Shown here: positions 50,990-62,298 of the stretch, piece after piece
How positions within the stretch are numbered: position 1 is the stretch's first letter
Layout: every line of letters starts with the position of its first letter
NCBI RefSeq assembly: GCF_900088415.1
Contig: NZ_FLLQ01000004.1
Coordinates: 186,001-250,000 of the forward strand
DNA length: 64,000 bases
Origin: Vibrio mediterranei
Lineage (GTDB): Bacteria; Pseudomonadota; Gammaproteobacteria; Enterobacterales; Vibrionaceae
Reading direction: 5' to 3'
Notes under the pieces: generated by a model
The model's database searches: none
What the model saw: only the letters and a program-made list of their open reading frames with translations
What the model was told of the DNA's origin: nothing
Made by a program: the position numbers and the translations under genes

Positions 50990-51769
50990 ATGAAATATAT
51001 TTTCGCTCTACTACCATTAGTTCTATTGGCAGGTTGTAACTCTTCCAGTAGTGAGACTGAAGTCGCACCACAGTCCCCACCAGTCCACCTTCCAGAAGGC
51101 TCTGAACCAGACCGACCTCACCCAGATATTGGTGACCCAGGCCATTTACCGGGAGACCTTACACCCGATAGGTTACCCATAGCTTGGTTCAATGAAGTAT
51201 CAGCTCGGTTTGGTATGTCACTAGAATCACTAGGAGCGGTATGCCGCTATCAAGGCGATTACCCTCAAATTAATATCCATGTATCGTGCCAATGGGACGG
51301 AGAAGAGCTGACCATTGTCTACTACGTTTCACGAGGTATAGTTGACCCTGATTATTTTTATGAACATGCCTTTATTTGGGTCGTCAGTGACGAGAAAATT
51401 GGATTGGGCGAAATTTGGCCTGCGATTAATCACGACGCGCTTGGTCACTCACACAGAAACATAGACATTGCGGAAGACGCGGCAAGTTTCAACATTCGTT
51501 ATCAATGCGAAGACGCCGACAAAAAATGTCGTTCACTAGTCCATACTTTAAATATCTCTACTGACCATACAAAAGTCCTTTCTGATGGCACACACTATTA
51601 TGGTAATACAGACTTTGATATGGACGTCTATAAGAATTCAGAGCGATTTTATTTTAGAGTCGATATTACCGATCTAGACACTGGATACACGTATAACAAT
51701 ACCCTGCATTTATTGGATGACTTTCCACCACTGATGTATGACGTACTTGCTCCTGCATTCGGCTACTAA
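50990..51769 (+). CDS. Putative lipoprotein, unknown function
   Basis: The 259-residue product begins MKYIFALLPLVLLAGCNSSS (lipobox LLAGC, Cys16), then a Pro/Asp/Glu/Gly-rich linker to about residue 60 (PEGSEPDRPHPDIGDPGHLP) and a soluble domain with three or more cysteines (LGAVCRYQG, HVSCQWDGE, RYQCEDADKKC) and many Tyr/Asp. No family recognised. It follows the flippase by 120 bp and ends at a strong shared terminator, so it could be read with the glycan genes or alone. Confidence 0.75.
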   Translation: MKYIFALLPLVLLAGCNSSSSETEVAPQSPPVHLPEGSEPDRPHPDIGDPGHLPGDLTPDRLPIAWFNEVSARFGMSLESLGAVCRYQGDYPQINIHVSCQWDGEELTIVYYVSRGIVDPDYFYEHAFIWVVSDEKIGLGEIWPAINHDALGHSHRNIDIAEDAASFNIRYQCEDADKKCRSLVHTLNISTDHTKVLSDGTHYYGNTDFDMDVYKNSERFYFRVDITDLDTGYTYNNTLHLLDDFPPLMYDVLAPAFGY

Positions 51770-51778
51770 CCCACAAAT

Positions 51779-51815
51779 AAAAAGAGTCAGTAAGGTAACT
51801 TACTGACTCTTTTTA
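51779..51815. terminator. Bidirectional terminator, lipoprotein and his operon
   Basis: AAAGAGTCAGTAAG (51781-51794) pairs with CTTACTGACTCTTT (51799-51812) around GTAA, a 14-bp stem with A- and T-rich flanks. It ends both the plus lipoprotein gene and the minus his operon. Confidence 0.93.
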
Positions 51816-51827
51816 TTGATTGAAAGA

Positions 51828-52450
51828 TTATTTATGGCGTTCTTTCAGCTTATTAACCACATCATTCATCGATAGACCTTGGTCCTGAAGTAAAACCATT
51901 AGGTGATAAATTAAGTCAGCTGATTCGCATATTAGCTCCGCCTTGTCACCCGACGTTGCCGCAAGCGCGACTTCAACGCCCTCTTCGCCCACTTTCTGCG
52001 AAATACGTTTGGTACCACGGGCATAGAGGCTCGCGGTATAAGAAGATTGCGGATCCGCATCTTTTCGAGCGGCAAGCAATTGCTCAAGCTGATGAAGCCA
52101 CACCATTTGAGACTCTTCTTGTGGGTCACCATCAAAACACGTAGTCGTACCTGTGTGACACGTTGGTCCAATTGGGTCAACCTTCACGAGTACTGTATCG
52201 TTATCACAATCTAGAGCGATATTACGAAGTTGGAGTACGTTGCCTGACGTTTCTCCTTTCGTCCACAATCGGGATTTCGTGCGAGAGAAAAAGGTCACTT
52301 GCTCAGTTTCTAACGTCTTTTCCAACGCTTCAGGATTCATATATCCCATCATTAGAACTTGGCTAGATTGAAAGTCCTGAATAATAGCAGGTACAAGACC
52401 ATCTACTTTTTCCCAGTCGATACGCTCGGTGAGCGCTACTGCTGCTTCAC

Positions 52451-52454
<4 letters not shown>
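51828..52454 (-). CDS. hisI: HisIE, phosphoribosyl-AMP cyclohydrolase / phosphoribosyl-ATP diphosphatase
   Basis: The bifunctional enzyme catalyses steps 2 and 3 of histidine synthesis. The 208-residue product has the HisI domain ([38 protein letters not shown] with zinc-binding cysteines) and the HisE domain (from about 120, [22 protein letters not shown]). The start overlaps the hisF stop by four bases. Last gene of the operon. Confidence 0.97.
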
Positions 52455-53988
<1,534 letters not shown>

Positions 53989-54016
53989 CTATCGATAACT
54001 TCTTGTAAGTAAGGAA

Positions 54017-54640
54017 TTACACTAACTCTAGGAAGTTTTGAATTAGTTTTGAACCGGCTTTCGACGAGCGCTCTGGGTGAAACTGTACGCCGTAGTAGTT
54101 GCCACTTTGTATCGCAGCACTAAACGGTTTGCCATACTCGCATTCAGCAATGGTGTAGTCGCCGACGGGCATCCCAAAACTGTGCACGAAATAGAAGTAT
54201 TCACCCTCTTCAATCCCTTGAAACAGCGGATTGCCAGCCACAGCCTTTACGGTATTCCACCCCATATGAGGAAGAGGTAAATCTCCTGTTTCCAGACGTT
54301 TTACTTCCCCTTCACAAAGGCCTAAGCACTCAACAAGTTCGTCCGCCTTTTGGCCTTTTTCTTGTGAAAGCTTGCCCAACAGCTGCATACCTAGGCAAAT
54401 ACCAAGTACTGGTTTCTCAACCTGCTTGACCAGTTCGATAAGATCGCGCTCTTGAAGGTTTTTCATCGCTTCACTTGCCGTACCTACACCTGGCAGAAAC
54501 AGCTTGTCAGCACTAAGAACCACTTGAGGTTCCTTAGAAATAACGACATCGTAGCCAAGACGCTGAATAGCAAACTTGACTGACGAGACGTTAGCGCAAC
54601 CGGTATCAATAATGACTACATTCTGTTTGCTGCTGGTCAT
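54017..54640 (-). CDS. hisH: HisH, glutamine amidotransferase subunit of IGP synthase
   Basis: HisH hydrolyses glutamine and channels ammonia to HisF. The 207-residue product has the class I nucleophile Cys82 ([12 protein letters not shown]) and the His-Glu pair in [11 protein letters not shown]. Its ATG overlaps the hisB stop by one base. Confidence 0.97.
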   Translation of the reverse strand: MTSSKQNVVIIDTGCANVSSVKFAIQRLGYDVVISKEPQVVLSADKLFLPGVGTASEAMKNLQERDLIELVKQVEKPVLGICLGMQLLGKLSQEKGQKADELVECLGLCEGEVKRLETGDLPLPHMGWNTVKAVAGNPLFQGIEEGEYFYFVHSFGMPVGDYTIAECEYGKPFSAAIQSGNYYGVQFHPERSSKAGSKLIQNFLELV

Positions 54641-55713
54641 TACAAGACTCCCTTACTACTTGGTAACTCGTTCCCCTCTACCTTAATGGCCTGACGCAGT
54701 GTACGGCCGAAAGCCTTAAACAAACTCTCAATGATGTGGTGATCATTATCGCCAGAAGAAGATAAGTGCAGTGTACATGCGAGCGTGTCGGTCAAAGATC
54801 GGAAGAAATGAACGACCATTTCTGTAGACAAGTCCCCCACCTGCTCACGAGAGAACTTGGCATCAAATTTAAGATATGGGCGACCAGATAGATCTAAGGC
54901 ACATTGCGCCAAGCACTCATCCATTGGCAAGCTAAAGCCAAATCGACCGATACCGCGCTTATCACCCAGCGCTTCTTTCAAAGCTTGCCCAAGAGCCAAA
55001 GCGGTATCTTCAATAGTGTGGTGGTCATCAATGTGCAGATCGCCATCCACAATGCACTTCATCTGGAAACCGCCATGAGTGGCAATTTGATCAAGCATGT
55101 GGTCGAAAAAGCCCATGCCAGTTGAGATTTCATTACCACCCGCTTCATCAAGGTTTACAAATACCTTGATATCCGTTTCTTTGGTGGTACGAATTACTTC
55201 CGCTGTACGTGCTTTTACCGTTAAGTCTTTTAAGATTCTTGGCCAACCCATGGTCTCCGGATTGTACTGAATTCCACGAATCGCCATATTTTCAGCTAGC
55301 TGAAGGTCAGTTTGTCGGTCACCAATCACAGCTGAGGTTTTGAAATCCACTTTGCCACTTTGAAGATACTCTTTGACCAAACCAAGTTTTGGTTTACGGC
55401 ATGAACAGTTGTCTTCATCAAAGTGCGGGCAAATTAAAACATCATCAAATTTAACGCCTTGAGACTCAAAGATTTCCATCATCATATTATGAGGAGCGTC
55501 AAAGTCTTCCTGAGGATAGCTAGCAGTACCTAAACCGTCTTGGTTAGTCACCATCACAAGGCGGTACCCTGCGTCTTGCAGAGCCAATAAACTTGGAATA
55601 ACAAACGGCTCGAGTTTGAGTTTATCCAAACGGTCAACTTGAAAGTCCACTGGAGGCTCAACAATTAACGTACCATCACGGTCTATAAATAATATTTTCT
55701 GTTGGTTGCTCAC
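54640..55713 (-). CDS. hisB: HisB, histidinol-phosphatase / imidazoleglycerol-phosphate dehydratase
   Basis: Fusion of a HAD phosphatase ([13 protein letters not shown] with Asp11 and Asp13; zinc site [15 protein letters not shown]) and the dehydratase domain ([51 protein letters not shown]). Length 357 residues, typical of enterobacterial HisB. The start is GTG, with AGGA upstream. It carries steps 6 and 8 of the pathway. Confidence 0.97.
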   Translation of the reverse strand: MSNQQKILFIDRDGTLIVEPPVDFQVDRLDKLKLEPFVIPSLLALQDAGYRLVMVTNQDGLGTASYPQEDFDAPHNMMMEIFESQGVKFDDVLICPHFDEDNCSCRKPKLGLVKEYLQSGKVDFKTSAVIGDRQTDLQLAENMAIRGIQYNPETMGWPRILKDLTVKARTAEVIRTTKETDIKVFVNLDEAGGNEISTGMGFFDHMLDQIATHGGFQMKCIVDGDLHIDDHHTIEDTALALGQALKEALGDKRGIGRFGFSLPMDECLAQCALDLSGRPYLKFDAKFSREQVGDLSTEMVVHFFRSLTDTLACTLHLSSSGDNDHHIIESLFKAFGRTLRQAIKVEGNELPSSKGVL

Positions 55714-55741
55714 TTTATAAATCCTTTTCTTGATGGCTAGC

Positions 55742-56794
55742 TTATGCCGCTGTTTGTTCTAGTTGATTGCGAATAAATGACAATGTCTTCTCACATTCAT
55801 CACGATTACCAACACTGATTCTTACGCAGTTTTCAATCGGTGAATTTCTAAGAATAATTCCCGTATTCCACGCTGCTTTAAATAGTTCATCGCCATTAGC
55901 AAATTCAACGAGTAGATAATTACCCCAACCTTCATATACGGTAACACCTGGTAAGGTCGATAAACCTGCTTGTAGGTAGGCACGATTGGCATTGAGATCC
56001 AGCACCTGGAACTTAGCGCGCGCTAACCCTTGTTCCGACAAGGCTTGCACCGCGATTTCTGCGACAGGAATTGGTACCGGATATGGTGCAATCACTTTAA
56101 GCAGTACGTTGATTAGCTCTTCATTGGCAAGCGTAAATCCGCAGCGAAGACCAGCCAAAGCGAAAGCTTTTGATAATGTACGTAAGATAGCTAAGTTCGG
56201 ATATTGGGCCAACAAATCAACGGTTGACGCTTCCGGACAAAAGTCGATATACGCTTCATCCATGACAACAATAGCTTTATCTTTGGTCATCTCCAATAAA
56301 GCGATAATGTCTTCGCGCTTAACCAAGTTACCCGTTGGGTTGTTTGGGCTACAAACGAACAGTACTTTGACGCCATCTAAATTGGCTTCGATTTCCGGCA
56401 AATTGAGTTGCCAATTAGAAGTCAAGGGTACCGTTTTACGGTTAACGCCAATGGTTTCAGCACTGATGGCGTACATGCCATAGGTAGGCGGACAGAATAA
56501 GATGCTATCTTCACCCGGCTCACAAAAAGCACGAATAAGTAACTCAATGCCTTCGTCAGCACCACGAGAAGTCAGTGTTTGTTCTGGTTTAACACCAGCG
56601 TATGCCGCATAGGCTTCGATTAGCGCTTTAGGCTGACATTCGCTGTAGCGATTAAGACGTGCAAAATCTGTTTTATATTCATTATTAAATGGTGATTCAT
56701 TAGCATTGAGCCAAATATCACCGCTACCGCCAATACGTCGTGCTGACATATATGGCGTTAGCTGTTGAACTTGTTTACGAGCGAGCTTTTCCAT
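55742..56794 (-). CDS. hisC: HisC, histidinol-phosphate aminotransferase
   Basis: PLP enzyme of the class I/II aminotransferase fold, step 7. The 350-residue product has [15 protein letters not shown], the PLP lysine in [16 protein letters not shown], and the C-terminal [14 protein letters not shown]. Its ATG overlaps the hisD stop by one base. It precedes hisB by 28 bp. Confidence 0.96.
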   Translation of the reverse strand: MEKLARKQVQQLTPYMSARRIGGSGDIWLNANESPFNNEYKTDFARLNRYSECQPKALIEAYAAYAGVKPEQTLTSRGADEGIELLIRAFCEPGEDSILFCPPTYGMYAISAETIGVNRKTVPLTSNWQLNLPEIEANLDGVKVLFVCSPNNPTGNLVKREDIIALLEMTKDKAIVVMDEAYIDFCPEASTVDLLAQYPNLAILRTLSKAFALAGLRCGFTLANEELINVLLKVIAPYPVPIPVAEIAVQALSEQGLARAKFQVLDLNANRAYLQAGLSTLPGVTVYEGWGNYLLVEFANGDELFKAAWNTGIILRNSPIENCVRISVGNRDECEKTLSFIRNQLEQTAA

Positions 56795-58092
56795 TAGTTA
56801 CTCTCCTGCGCAAGCTTCTCGACACGAATGGTCACAGCACGTTTGTGCGCATCCAGCCCTTCTGCCTCGGCCATAGTCACAACCGTCGGAGCCAGATTTC
56901 GTAACCCATCGGCAGTTAATTCTTGTACCGTCATTCGCTTAGAAAAGTCAGCTAAGCCCAAGCTTGAATAAGTACGAGTGTAGCCATAAGTCGGCAGTAC
57001 GTGGTTAGTACCTGAAGCGTAATCGCCCGCAGACTCTGGTGACCAATCGCCCAAGAAGATAGAACCTGCGTTATCAAGTAGCGGTAACAGTTCACGTGGT
57101 GCTTTGGTCTGGACAATTAAGTGCTCAGGGCCATAGTAGTTTGAAATAGACACACACTGAGTGATCGATTCAGCGATAATAATGAGACTTGAGCCTAATG
57201 CTTGCTGCGCGATATCAGCACGCGACAGTTGCTTGAGCTGTTTATTCACCGCCTCTGTTACTTGGTCTGCAATCACTGGAGATGGAGTGACAAGCACTAC
57301 TTGAGAGTCTGGACCATGTTCAGCTTGGCTTAGTAGATCGGCCGCGACAAAGTCGGCATCCGCTGTTTCGTCAGCAATAACCAACACTTCAGATGGGCCA
57401 GCAGGCATATCGATCGCTGCTCCACGGAAATCATTACTCACTTGACGCTTGGCTTCGGTAACATAGGCATTGCCAGGACCGAAGATCTTATCTACTTTTG
57501 AAACGCTCTCTGTGCCATACGCCATCGCCGCTACGGCTTGACCACCACCGACGTTATATACTTCATCGATTTTACATAGCTTGGCAACATAGAGGATTTC
57601 ATCCGCAATAGGCGGTGGGGAACATAGTACCACCTTACGACAACCAGCAATCTGAGCAGGAACCCCTAGCATGAGCACGGTTGATGGCAGTGGTGCGCTG
57701 CCGCCCGGTATATACAGTCCAACGGTATTAATAGGACGAGTCACTTGCTCGCAGACAACGCCTGGCTGAGTTTCTACTCGCAGTAGTTCAGGACGCTGAG
57801 CTTTGTGAAACTTAGCGATATTAGAATACGCTTGCTCGAGCGCTTGTTTCATTGTTTCAGAGAGGCGCGATGACGCAGCTTCAATCTCTTCGCTAGAGAC
57901 TCGAATTGAATCAGGTCGAACTCGATCAAACTTTTCTGTTAGATCTAGCAGCGCTTTATCACCTTCGCTACGTACTTGCTCGATAACCGCCGATACCGCA
58001 GAAGTAATATTTGCGCCTTCAGTGATCGCAGGACGCTCAAGAATAGACTCTTGTTGCGACTGACTTAATGATTGCCAAACTACAGTTCTCAT
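56794..58092 (-). CDS. hisD: HisD, histidinol dehydrogenase
   Basis: Zinc enzyme oxidising histidinol to histidine with NAD+ in two steps. The 432-residue product shows [65 protein letters not shown], and the catalytic-region [11 protein letters not shown] with [13 protein letters not shown]. It follows hisG by four bases. Confidence 0.97.
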   Translation of the reverse strand: MRTVVWQSLSQSQQESILERPAITEGANITSAVSAVIEQVRSEGDKALLDLTEKFDRVRPDSIRVSSEEIEAASSRLSETMKQALEQAYSNIAKFHKAQRPELLRVETQPGVVCEQVTRPINTVGLYIPGGSAPLPSTVLMLGVPAQIAGCRKVVLCSPPPIADEILYVAKLCKIDEVYNVGGGQAVAAMAYGTESVSKVDKIFGPGNAYVTEAKRQVSNDFRGAAIDMPAGPSEVLVIADETADADFVAADLLSQAEHGPDSQVVLVTPSPVIADQVTEAVNKQLKQLSRADIAQQALGSSLIIIAESITQCVSISNYYGPEHLIVQTKAPRELLPLLDNAGSIFLGDWSPESAGDYASGTNHVLPTYGYTRTYSSLGLADFSKRMTVQELTADGLRNLAPTVVTMAEAEGLDAHKRAVTIRVEKLAQESN

Positions 58093-58096
58093 GGCC

Positions 58097-58993
58097 TTAC
58101 CCCATCATTTTCTCAATCGGAAGCACAAGAATAGAACTCGCTCCAAGTTCTTTCAGCTGTTCCATAGTTTCCCAGAACAAGTTCTCTGTACTAACTAGGT
58201 GAACCGCCACACGCTCTTTATCTGAAGAGAGAGGTAATACTGTCGGATCTTCTGCACCCGGCAAAAGCGCTTTGATTTGCTCAAGTTTTGCGACTGGTGC
58301 GTGCAGCATGATGTATTTGGACTCTTTCGCTTGCTGAACGCCTTGCATGCGCGTTAGTAGCTTCTCGATAAGCGCCTCTTTATCAGCATCAAACTCGCCT
58401 TTACGCTGGATCAGTGTCGCTTTCGAACGGAAGATCACCTCTGCTTCTTTTAATCCATTCGCTTCCAGAGTCGCACCAGTAGAAACAAGGTCGGCAATAG
58501 CATCAGCTAGACCAGCTCGCGGTGCAACCTCGACCGATCCTGTCAGCATACAAGTACTGAAATCTACACCTTGCTCATCCATATAAGCTTTCAGTAATTG
58601 CGGGTAAGTGGTCGCAATTCGTTTGCCTGCTAGATCTTGTGGACCGTTGTACGTTTCATCTTTGTCGATGGCAATAGATAGACGGCAACCACCGAAATCA
58701 AGACGACGAAGCGTTACAAACTCATTGGGTTCACCAAGTGCTTTGCGGTCTAAACGAACTTCTTCTAGCTCGTTCTCACCAATAAAGCCAAGATCGACGA
58801 CACCATCCATGATCAAACCAGGGATATCGTCATCACGAACCAACAGTAGATCAATTGGCATATTTAACGAGTGAACAACAAGACGCTCACCCATTACGTT
58901 GAACTTAACTCCGCATTTTTTTAGTAGGTCTTGGCTTTCTCTGCTAAGACGACCTTTCTTTTGTATTGCGATTCTTAGGCGTTGTGTTTGCAT
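58097..58993 (-). CDS. hisG: HisG, ATP phosphoribosyltransferase (long form)
   Basis: First enzyme of histidine synthesis, feedback-inhibited by histidine. From ATG 58993 it is 298 residues (E. coli 299) with AGGGA upstream; a TTG six codons earlier is weaker. Seen: [68 protein letters not shown], and the C-terminal regulatory domain. First structural gene, after the attenuator. Confidence 0.97.
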   Translation of the reverse strand: MQTQRLRIAIQKKGRLSRESQDLLKKCGVKFNVMGERLVVHSLNMPIDLLLVRDDDIPGLIMDGVVDLGFIGENELEEVRLDRKALGEPNEFVTLRRLDFGGCRLSIAIDKDETYNGPQDLAGKRIATTYPQLLKAYMDEQGVDFSTCMLTGSVEVAPRAGLADAIADLVSTGATLEANGLKEAEVIFRSKATLIQRKGEFDADKEALIEKLLTRMQGVQQAKESKYIMLHAPVAKLEQIKALLPGAEDPTVLPLSSDKERVAVHLVSTENLFWETMEQLKELGASSILVLPIEKMMG

Positions 58994-59035
58994 TGCTGTA
59001 TCCCTGTGCAAGATATTGATTTTAAATTATAAAAC

Positions 59036-59072
59036 GAAAAAACCCTCGGGAGCTTTGGTCTCCCGAGGGTTT
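59036..59072 (-). terminator. his operon attenuator (terminator hairpin)
   Basis: AACCCTCGGGAG (59041-59052) pairs with CTCCCGAGGGTT (59060-59071) around a seven-base loop, a 12-bp stem followed on the minus strand by six T. It lies between the leader peptide and hisG. Upstream stretches containing CGGGAG, CCCGAGAGA and TCTCGGAGG can pair alternately, as expected for pause and antiterminator hairpins. Confidence 0.92.
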
Positions 59073-59144
59073 AATTCTTTAATCTTAAATCGAACCTCCG
59101 AGAGTTTTACCTATCTCTCGGGTATGCGTTCATCTCCCGAAAGA

Positions 59145-59180
59145 TTAAGCTGGGTGATGATGGTGATGATGAATGTTCAT
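59145..59180 (-). CDS. hisL: his operon leader peptide
   Basis: Eleven codons read MNIHHHHHHPA then stop, with six consecutive His codons (CAT CAT CAC CAT CAT CAC). Ribosome stalling on this run when charged tRNA-His is scarce would favour the antiterminator. It lies about 75 bases upstream of the attenuator stem and precedes hisG. The 12-codon gene is shorter than the 16-residue E. coli leader, which has seven His. Confidence 0.93.
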   Translation of the reverse strand: MNIHHHHHHPA

Positions 59181-59227
59181 ATCAAAATTTAGCATACTTA
59201 TGTTTAGGTCCTTTGTGTCTGTACCTT

Positions 59228-59256
59228 CACACTAACGAAGCTCATTATGATTTTCA
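59228..59256 (-). promoter_or_regulatory. Candidate his operon promoter
   Basis: On the minus strand, TTGAAA (59251-59256) and TAGTGT (59228-59233) are separated by 17 bases, upstream of the leader peptide. The -10 match is weak (3 of 6). Confidence 0.35.
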
Positions 59257-59349
59257 ACCACTATTTTGCAGATCAGCGCTTTTTTTTTTCGTACTCGCCA
59301 ACAAGTATGATTTGTTATTACGAATATCGGCAGAAGTAAGCCAAAAGAC

Positions 59350-59378
59350 ATAAAAAAAGGAGCCTTGGTAGGCTCCTT
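59350..59378 (-). terminator. Intrinsic terminator of the NhaC-family transporter
   Basis: AAGGAGCC (59357-59364) pairs with GGCTCCTT (59371-59378) around TTGGTA, followed on the minus strand by a T-run. Confidence 0.9.
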
Positions 59379-59396
59379 GATATTAAAGCAATTTAT

Positions 59397-60998
59397 TTAC
59401 GCATTCGCTTCTTTAGCCATTCTTGCTTTAGATAAAGCAGAAAGAATGAAACAGACAAGTACAAACGTCACTGTTGCAGCACCGAATGAAAGTGCTACCG
59501 ACGTTGTCATACCCAATGTGATAAAACCAACACAAGAAACAAATGCCACTGACAATGCATATGGCAGCTGCGTAGACACATGGTCAATATGGTTACAGCG
59601 TGCACCTGTCGATGACAAGATGGTCGTATCTGAGATTGGTGAACAGTGATCACCAAATACTGAACCCGCTAGTACCGCACCAAGCATTGGAAGCATCATT
59701 GCGATATCCGTTGCACCCGCCATATCACCTGCGATTGGTAACATAATTCCGAATGTGCCCCATGATGTACCGGTCGAAAATGCCATAAGACCAGAAAGCA
59801 TGAACAGAATAACTGGTAGCCAATGGACATCAATATTACCCTGCACTGTTGACGATAGGTAAGCGCCTGTTTTCATGTCGCCAATGACAGAACCGATAGA
59901 CCATGCAAAGAACAGAATCAAGATTGCGCCAAACATCGACTTAGCACCAATCCACATAGTTGTTGCAATATCAGCCGCAGAAAGCTTCTGTTTTACGACG
60001 GTATAGACCGCTGTTAATAAACCAGCAGAGCCACCGTAAATTAAAGAAGTACCAACATCCGTATTCTCAAATGCACCAAGAACATTAAATGCAACGCCAT
60101 CTGCAGCCAGAGCTTGACCACCAGTAAAGATCATCGCAGCTACCATCGCTCCAATAAGGACAACAATAGGTAGAATCAGATCTGAAACTGAACCAAAGTC
60201 GCTTTCTTTAATATCCAACTCTTCATTCAGCTCATGAGCTTCAGCAGAATCGTTCTCTTTATCTTTATCAAAACCAAGACCTTGTTTTGCACGAAGCTCA
60301 TGCTTACGCATTGGGCCCACATCTAATTGGAACCAAGCTACAGCGAACACCATTAACAGCGCAAATACTGCGTAAAAGTTCATTGGGATTAGGCGAACAT
60401 ACGCACCAATCGCTGAGTATTCAGTAATACCATGTGAGATAAGAATACCGCTAACGATAGTCATAATGTATGCACCCCAGCTCGAAGCTGGCATAAGCAC
60501 ACACATAGGAGCAGCCGTTGAATCTAAGATATAAGCAAGCTTAGCGCGCGATACGTAAAAGCGGTCAGTAACAGGACGAGAAATCGCGCCAACTGCTAAG
60601 CTATTGAAGTAATCATCAACAAAAATGAACACACCAAGGAATGCAGCAAGTAGCTTGGAGCCACGTTTGCTTTTGACGCGTGCTTGTGCCCACTCAGCAA
60701 ACGCTTTGGTACCACCTGACAACGTTAATAACGCCGTCATCATACCAAGTAGCAATAGGAAGCCAACGATACTCATATTCCAGGTGTTTAGACCACCATC
60801 TTCAATAACAACGCCAGATACTGTGTCATAGACATAGCCTGCAGCATTCATTACCGAGTAATCGTTAAGTAGAAAAGCGCCTAATACAATACCTACACCT
60901 AGGGAAAGCAAAACGCGACGTGTGATAATCGCCAAACTCAAAGCTACGATCGGCGGTAGCAGTGATAATGGTGACGAAGCAAAATCGATTAAATTCAT
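59397..60998 (-). CDS. NhaC-family Na+/H+ antiporter, probable lysine transporter (LysW-like)
   Basis: The product (533 residues from ATG 60998; a TTG three codons earlier is possible) has about twelve hydrophobic segments and the family motifs FIFVDDYFNSLAVGAISRPV, DSTAAPMCVLMPASSWGAYI, FSTGTSWGTFGIMLPIAGD and GSVFGDHCSPISDTTILSSTG. A charged cytoplasmic loop near residue 235-265 is rich in Glu/Asp/Lys. By sequence alone it would be called a sodium-proton antiporter, but a lysine riboswitch immediately upstream ties it to lysine; NhaC-family LysW proteins with such riboswitches have been predicted as lysine transporters by comparative genomics. Substrate is inferred. Confidence 0.85.
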   Translation of the reverse strand: MNLIDFASSPLSLLPPIVALSLAIITRRVLLSLGVGIVLGAFLLNDYSVMNAAGYVYDTVSGVVIEDGGLNTWNMSIVGFLLLLGMMTALLTLSGGTKAFAEWAQARVKSKRGSKLLAAFLGVFIFVDDYFNSLAVGAISRPVTDRFYVSRAKLAYILDSTAAPMCVLMPASSWGAYIMTIVSGILISHGITEYSAIGAYVRLIPMNFYAVFALLMVFAVAWFQLDVGPMRKHELRAKQGLGFDKDKENDSAEAHELNEELDIKESDFGSVSDLILPIVVLIGAMVAAMIFTGGQALAADGVAFNVLGAFENTDVGTSLIYGGSAGLLTAVYTVVKQKLSAADIATTMWIGAKSMFGAILILFFAWSIGSVIGDMKTGAYLSSTVQGNIDVHWLPVILFMLSGLMAFSTGTSWGTFGIMLPIAGDMAGATDIAMMLPMLGAVLAGSVFGDHCSPISDTTILSSTGARCNHIDHVSTQLPYALSVAFVSCVGFITLGMTTSVALSFGAATVTFVLVCFILSALSKARMAKEANA

Positions 60999-61088
60999 GA
61001 TCTTCAAAAACCAGTTTTAATTATGGTTAGAGATCTACTGCAGACATGCGTATCTATAAGTTCATACGCAAACGTTGAACTAAGCGAA

Positions 61089-61110
61089 AGGGAAGTGAAC
61101 ACTTCACCCA
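61089..61110 (-). other. Possible riboswitch expression platform hairpin
   Basis: GAAGTG and CACTTC (61092-61105) lie in a GGGTGAAGTGTTCACTTCCC stretch just after the aptamer, followed by TTTCGCTT. It could be a weak terminator or an alternative pairing partner; the mode of control is not clear. Confidence 0.4.
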
Positions 61111-61116
61111 ACCCTA

Positions 61117-61290
61117 CAGTAGCGCTCCATAGTTTAACAATATAATAGACTATGGCAGTGTTGTTCGTTTCGGATACAACCCCAGCGAGAGCGCTTGATA
61201 ATCAACTCTCACTTCGGCGACAGCGCCTTTTGTTGTCGTTCATTGGCATCACCCCAACGACAAGGACTTTTCGCAGTCGCGCCTCTACAT
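61117..61290 (-). ncRNA. Lysine riboswitch (L-box) aptamer
   Basis: On the minus strand the region reads GTAGAGGCGCG at the 5' end (61277-61287), then AAAGGCGCTGTCGCCGAAG (61213-61231), GCTGGGGTTGTATCCGAAAC (61166-61185) and GGAGCGCTACTG (61117-61128) at the 3' end. These follow the order and wording of the lysC L-box (AGAGGCGCG, GGTGC-ATCGCCGAGG, GGCTGAATCC-like, GGAGCACTTCTG). Length of about 174 nt is right for the class. The closing P1 helix has only four clear base pairs (GTAG/CTAC). It precedes the NhaC-family gene by about 120 bases. Confidence 0.8.
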
Positions 61291-61772
61291 CAAAAGAAAA
61301 ATCATTCACTATTATGCGCTAGCATGTTGAAAGAATGTTCTTACTTTTGCATTAGGTGGACGTCATTGTACTTACCGAAGCATCAATTGCAACATGAATG
61401 TTGCTATCACCTTGTAAACAGTGTTGCAGCTTAGTTATAGCGCAAGGTTCAAATCGACCATTAACTACTCAGAGATAAACATTTTTTGAACGACCATCAC
61501 CGACAACTTAATTTTATAGAAGTTCATTTATATCGATCTCAATCAATTCCTTAATACTTACAAATAAACTATAAGTCTGGCTAAGCATACTTAGTACAAT
61601 ATGCAACAAAATCCACTCAAAGTCCGTCTTTTGTGTAGTTCATACCAAGATTCAGTAATTATTAATGTTCCAATTTCATGCGCTATATACGCCACTATGT
61701 ATTTCTATCGTCGTCTATTATCAGGTTTTTGTAAGAATTATTATATTTCTTCTCTTATCCACTAAGAAAATA
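61291..61772. other. Non-coding region between the lysine riboswitch and vicH
   Basis: About 480 AT-rich bases with no protein-like frame. It should hold the promoter for the riboswitch transcript (minus) and vicH upstream sequences (plus). TCGATCTCAATCAA at 61533-61546 matches the FNR consensus at 9 of 10 positions and may be coincidental. AT-richness could also provide autoregulatory H-NS sites. Confidence 0.5.
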
Positions 61773-61801
61773 TTGTCAATTCAATATTTGCTGTTTATTA
61801 T
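61773..61801 (+). promoter_or_regulatory. Candidate sigma-70 promoter of vicH
   Basis: TTGTCA (61773-61778) and TATTAT (61796-61801) are 17 bases apart, five of six matches each, placing transcription start about 30 bases before the vicH ATG. Confidence 0.5.
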
Positions 61802-61837
61802 TAATCCGAACCAAATAATAATCTCATGGGAACTGTC

Positions 61838-62245
61838 ATGTCTGAATTAACCAAAACTCTACTAAATATTCGTAGCCTACGTGCATTTGCTCGTGAGCTA
61901 ACTATAGAACAACTAGAAGAAGCACTAGAAAAGCTGACTACTGTTGTTGGTGAAAGACAAGAAGCGGAAGCAGAAGAAAGAGCAGCGAAAGAAGCACGCG
62001 AAGCTAAATTAAGCGAGTACGCTCAAATGATTGCTCAAGACGGTATTGACGTTGAAGATCTTATCGCTGCACTATCTGGTGAATCTAAAGGTAAAGCGAA
62101 GAGTAAACGTGCTCCTCGTCCAGCAAAATACAAATATGTAGACGCTAGTGGCGCTGAAAAGACTTGGACTGGTCAAGGTCGTACGCCTTCTGCAATCCAA
62201 ACTGCTCTAGATGCAGGTAAATCTCTAGAAGAATTCGAAATCTAA
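61838..62245 (+). CDS. vicH: H-NS family nucleoid protein (VicH-type)
   Basis: H-NS binds AT-rich DNA and silences horizontally acquired and virulence genes. The 135-residue product (ATG 61838, GGGAA seven bases upstream; an ATG four codons earlier would include that site) has an N-terminal oligomerisation coiled coil (about 1-64) and a C-terminal DNA-binding domain with the core TWTGQGRTPSAI. The length of 135 matches V. cholerae VicH. A strong terminator follows, shared with gsk. Confidence 0.96.
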   Translation: MSELTKTLLNIRSLRAFARELTIEQLEEALEKLTTVVGERQEAEAEERAAKEAREAKLSEYAQMIAQDGIDVEDLIAALSGESKGKAKSKRAPRPAKYKYVDASGAEKTWTGQGRTPSAIQTALDAGKSLEEFEI

Positions 62246-62270
62246 TATCTTTAAGTAATATTAGATTTAT

Positions 62271-62298
62271 AAAAAAAGCGCCTTTCGGCGCTTTTTTA
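62271..62298. terminator. Bidirectional terminator, vicH and gsk
   Basis: AGCGCC (62277-62282) pairs with GGCGCT (62287-62292) around TTTC, with A-run and T-run flanks, between convergent genes. Confidence 0.92.

Noticed and set aside
55986..56483. A 165-codon plus-strand frame antisense to hisC
   Set aside because: Shadow of the well conserved hisC; no ribosome site and no recognisable domain.
61195..61434. A 79-codon plus-strand frame
   Set aside because: It overlaps the lysine riboswitch on the opposite strand, has Cys/His-rich non-protein-like composition and no ribosome site.
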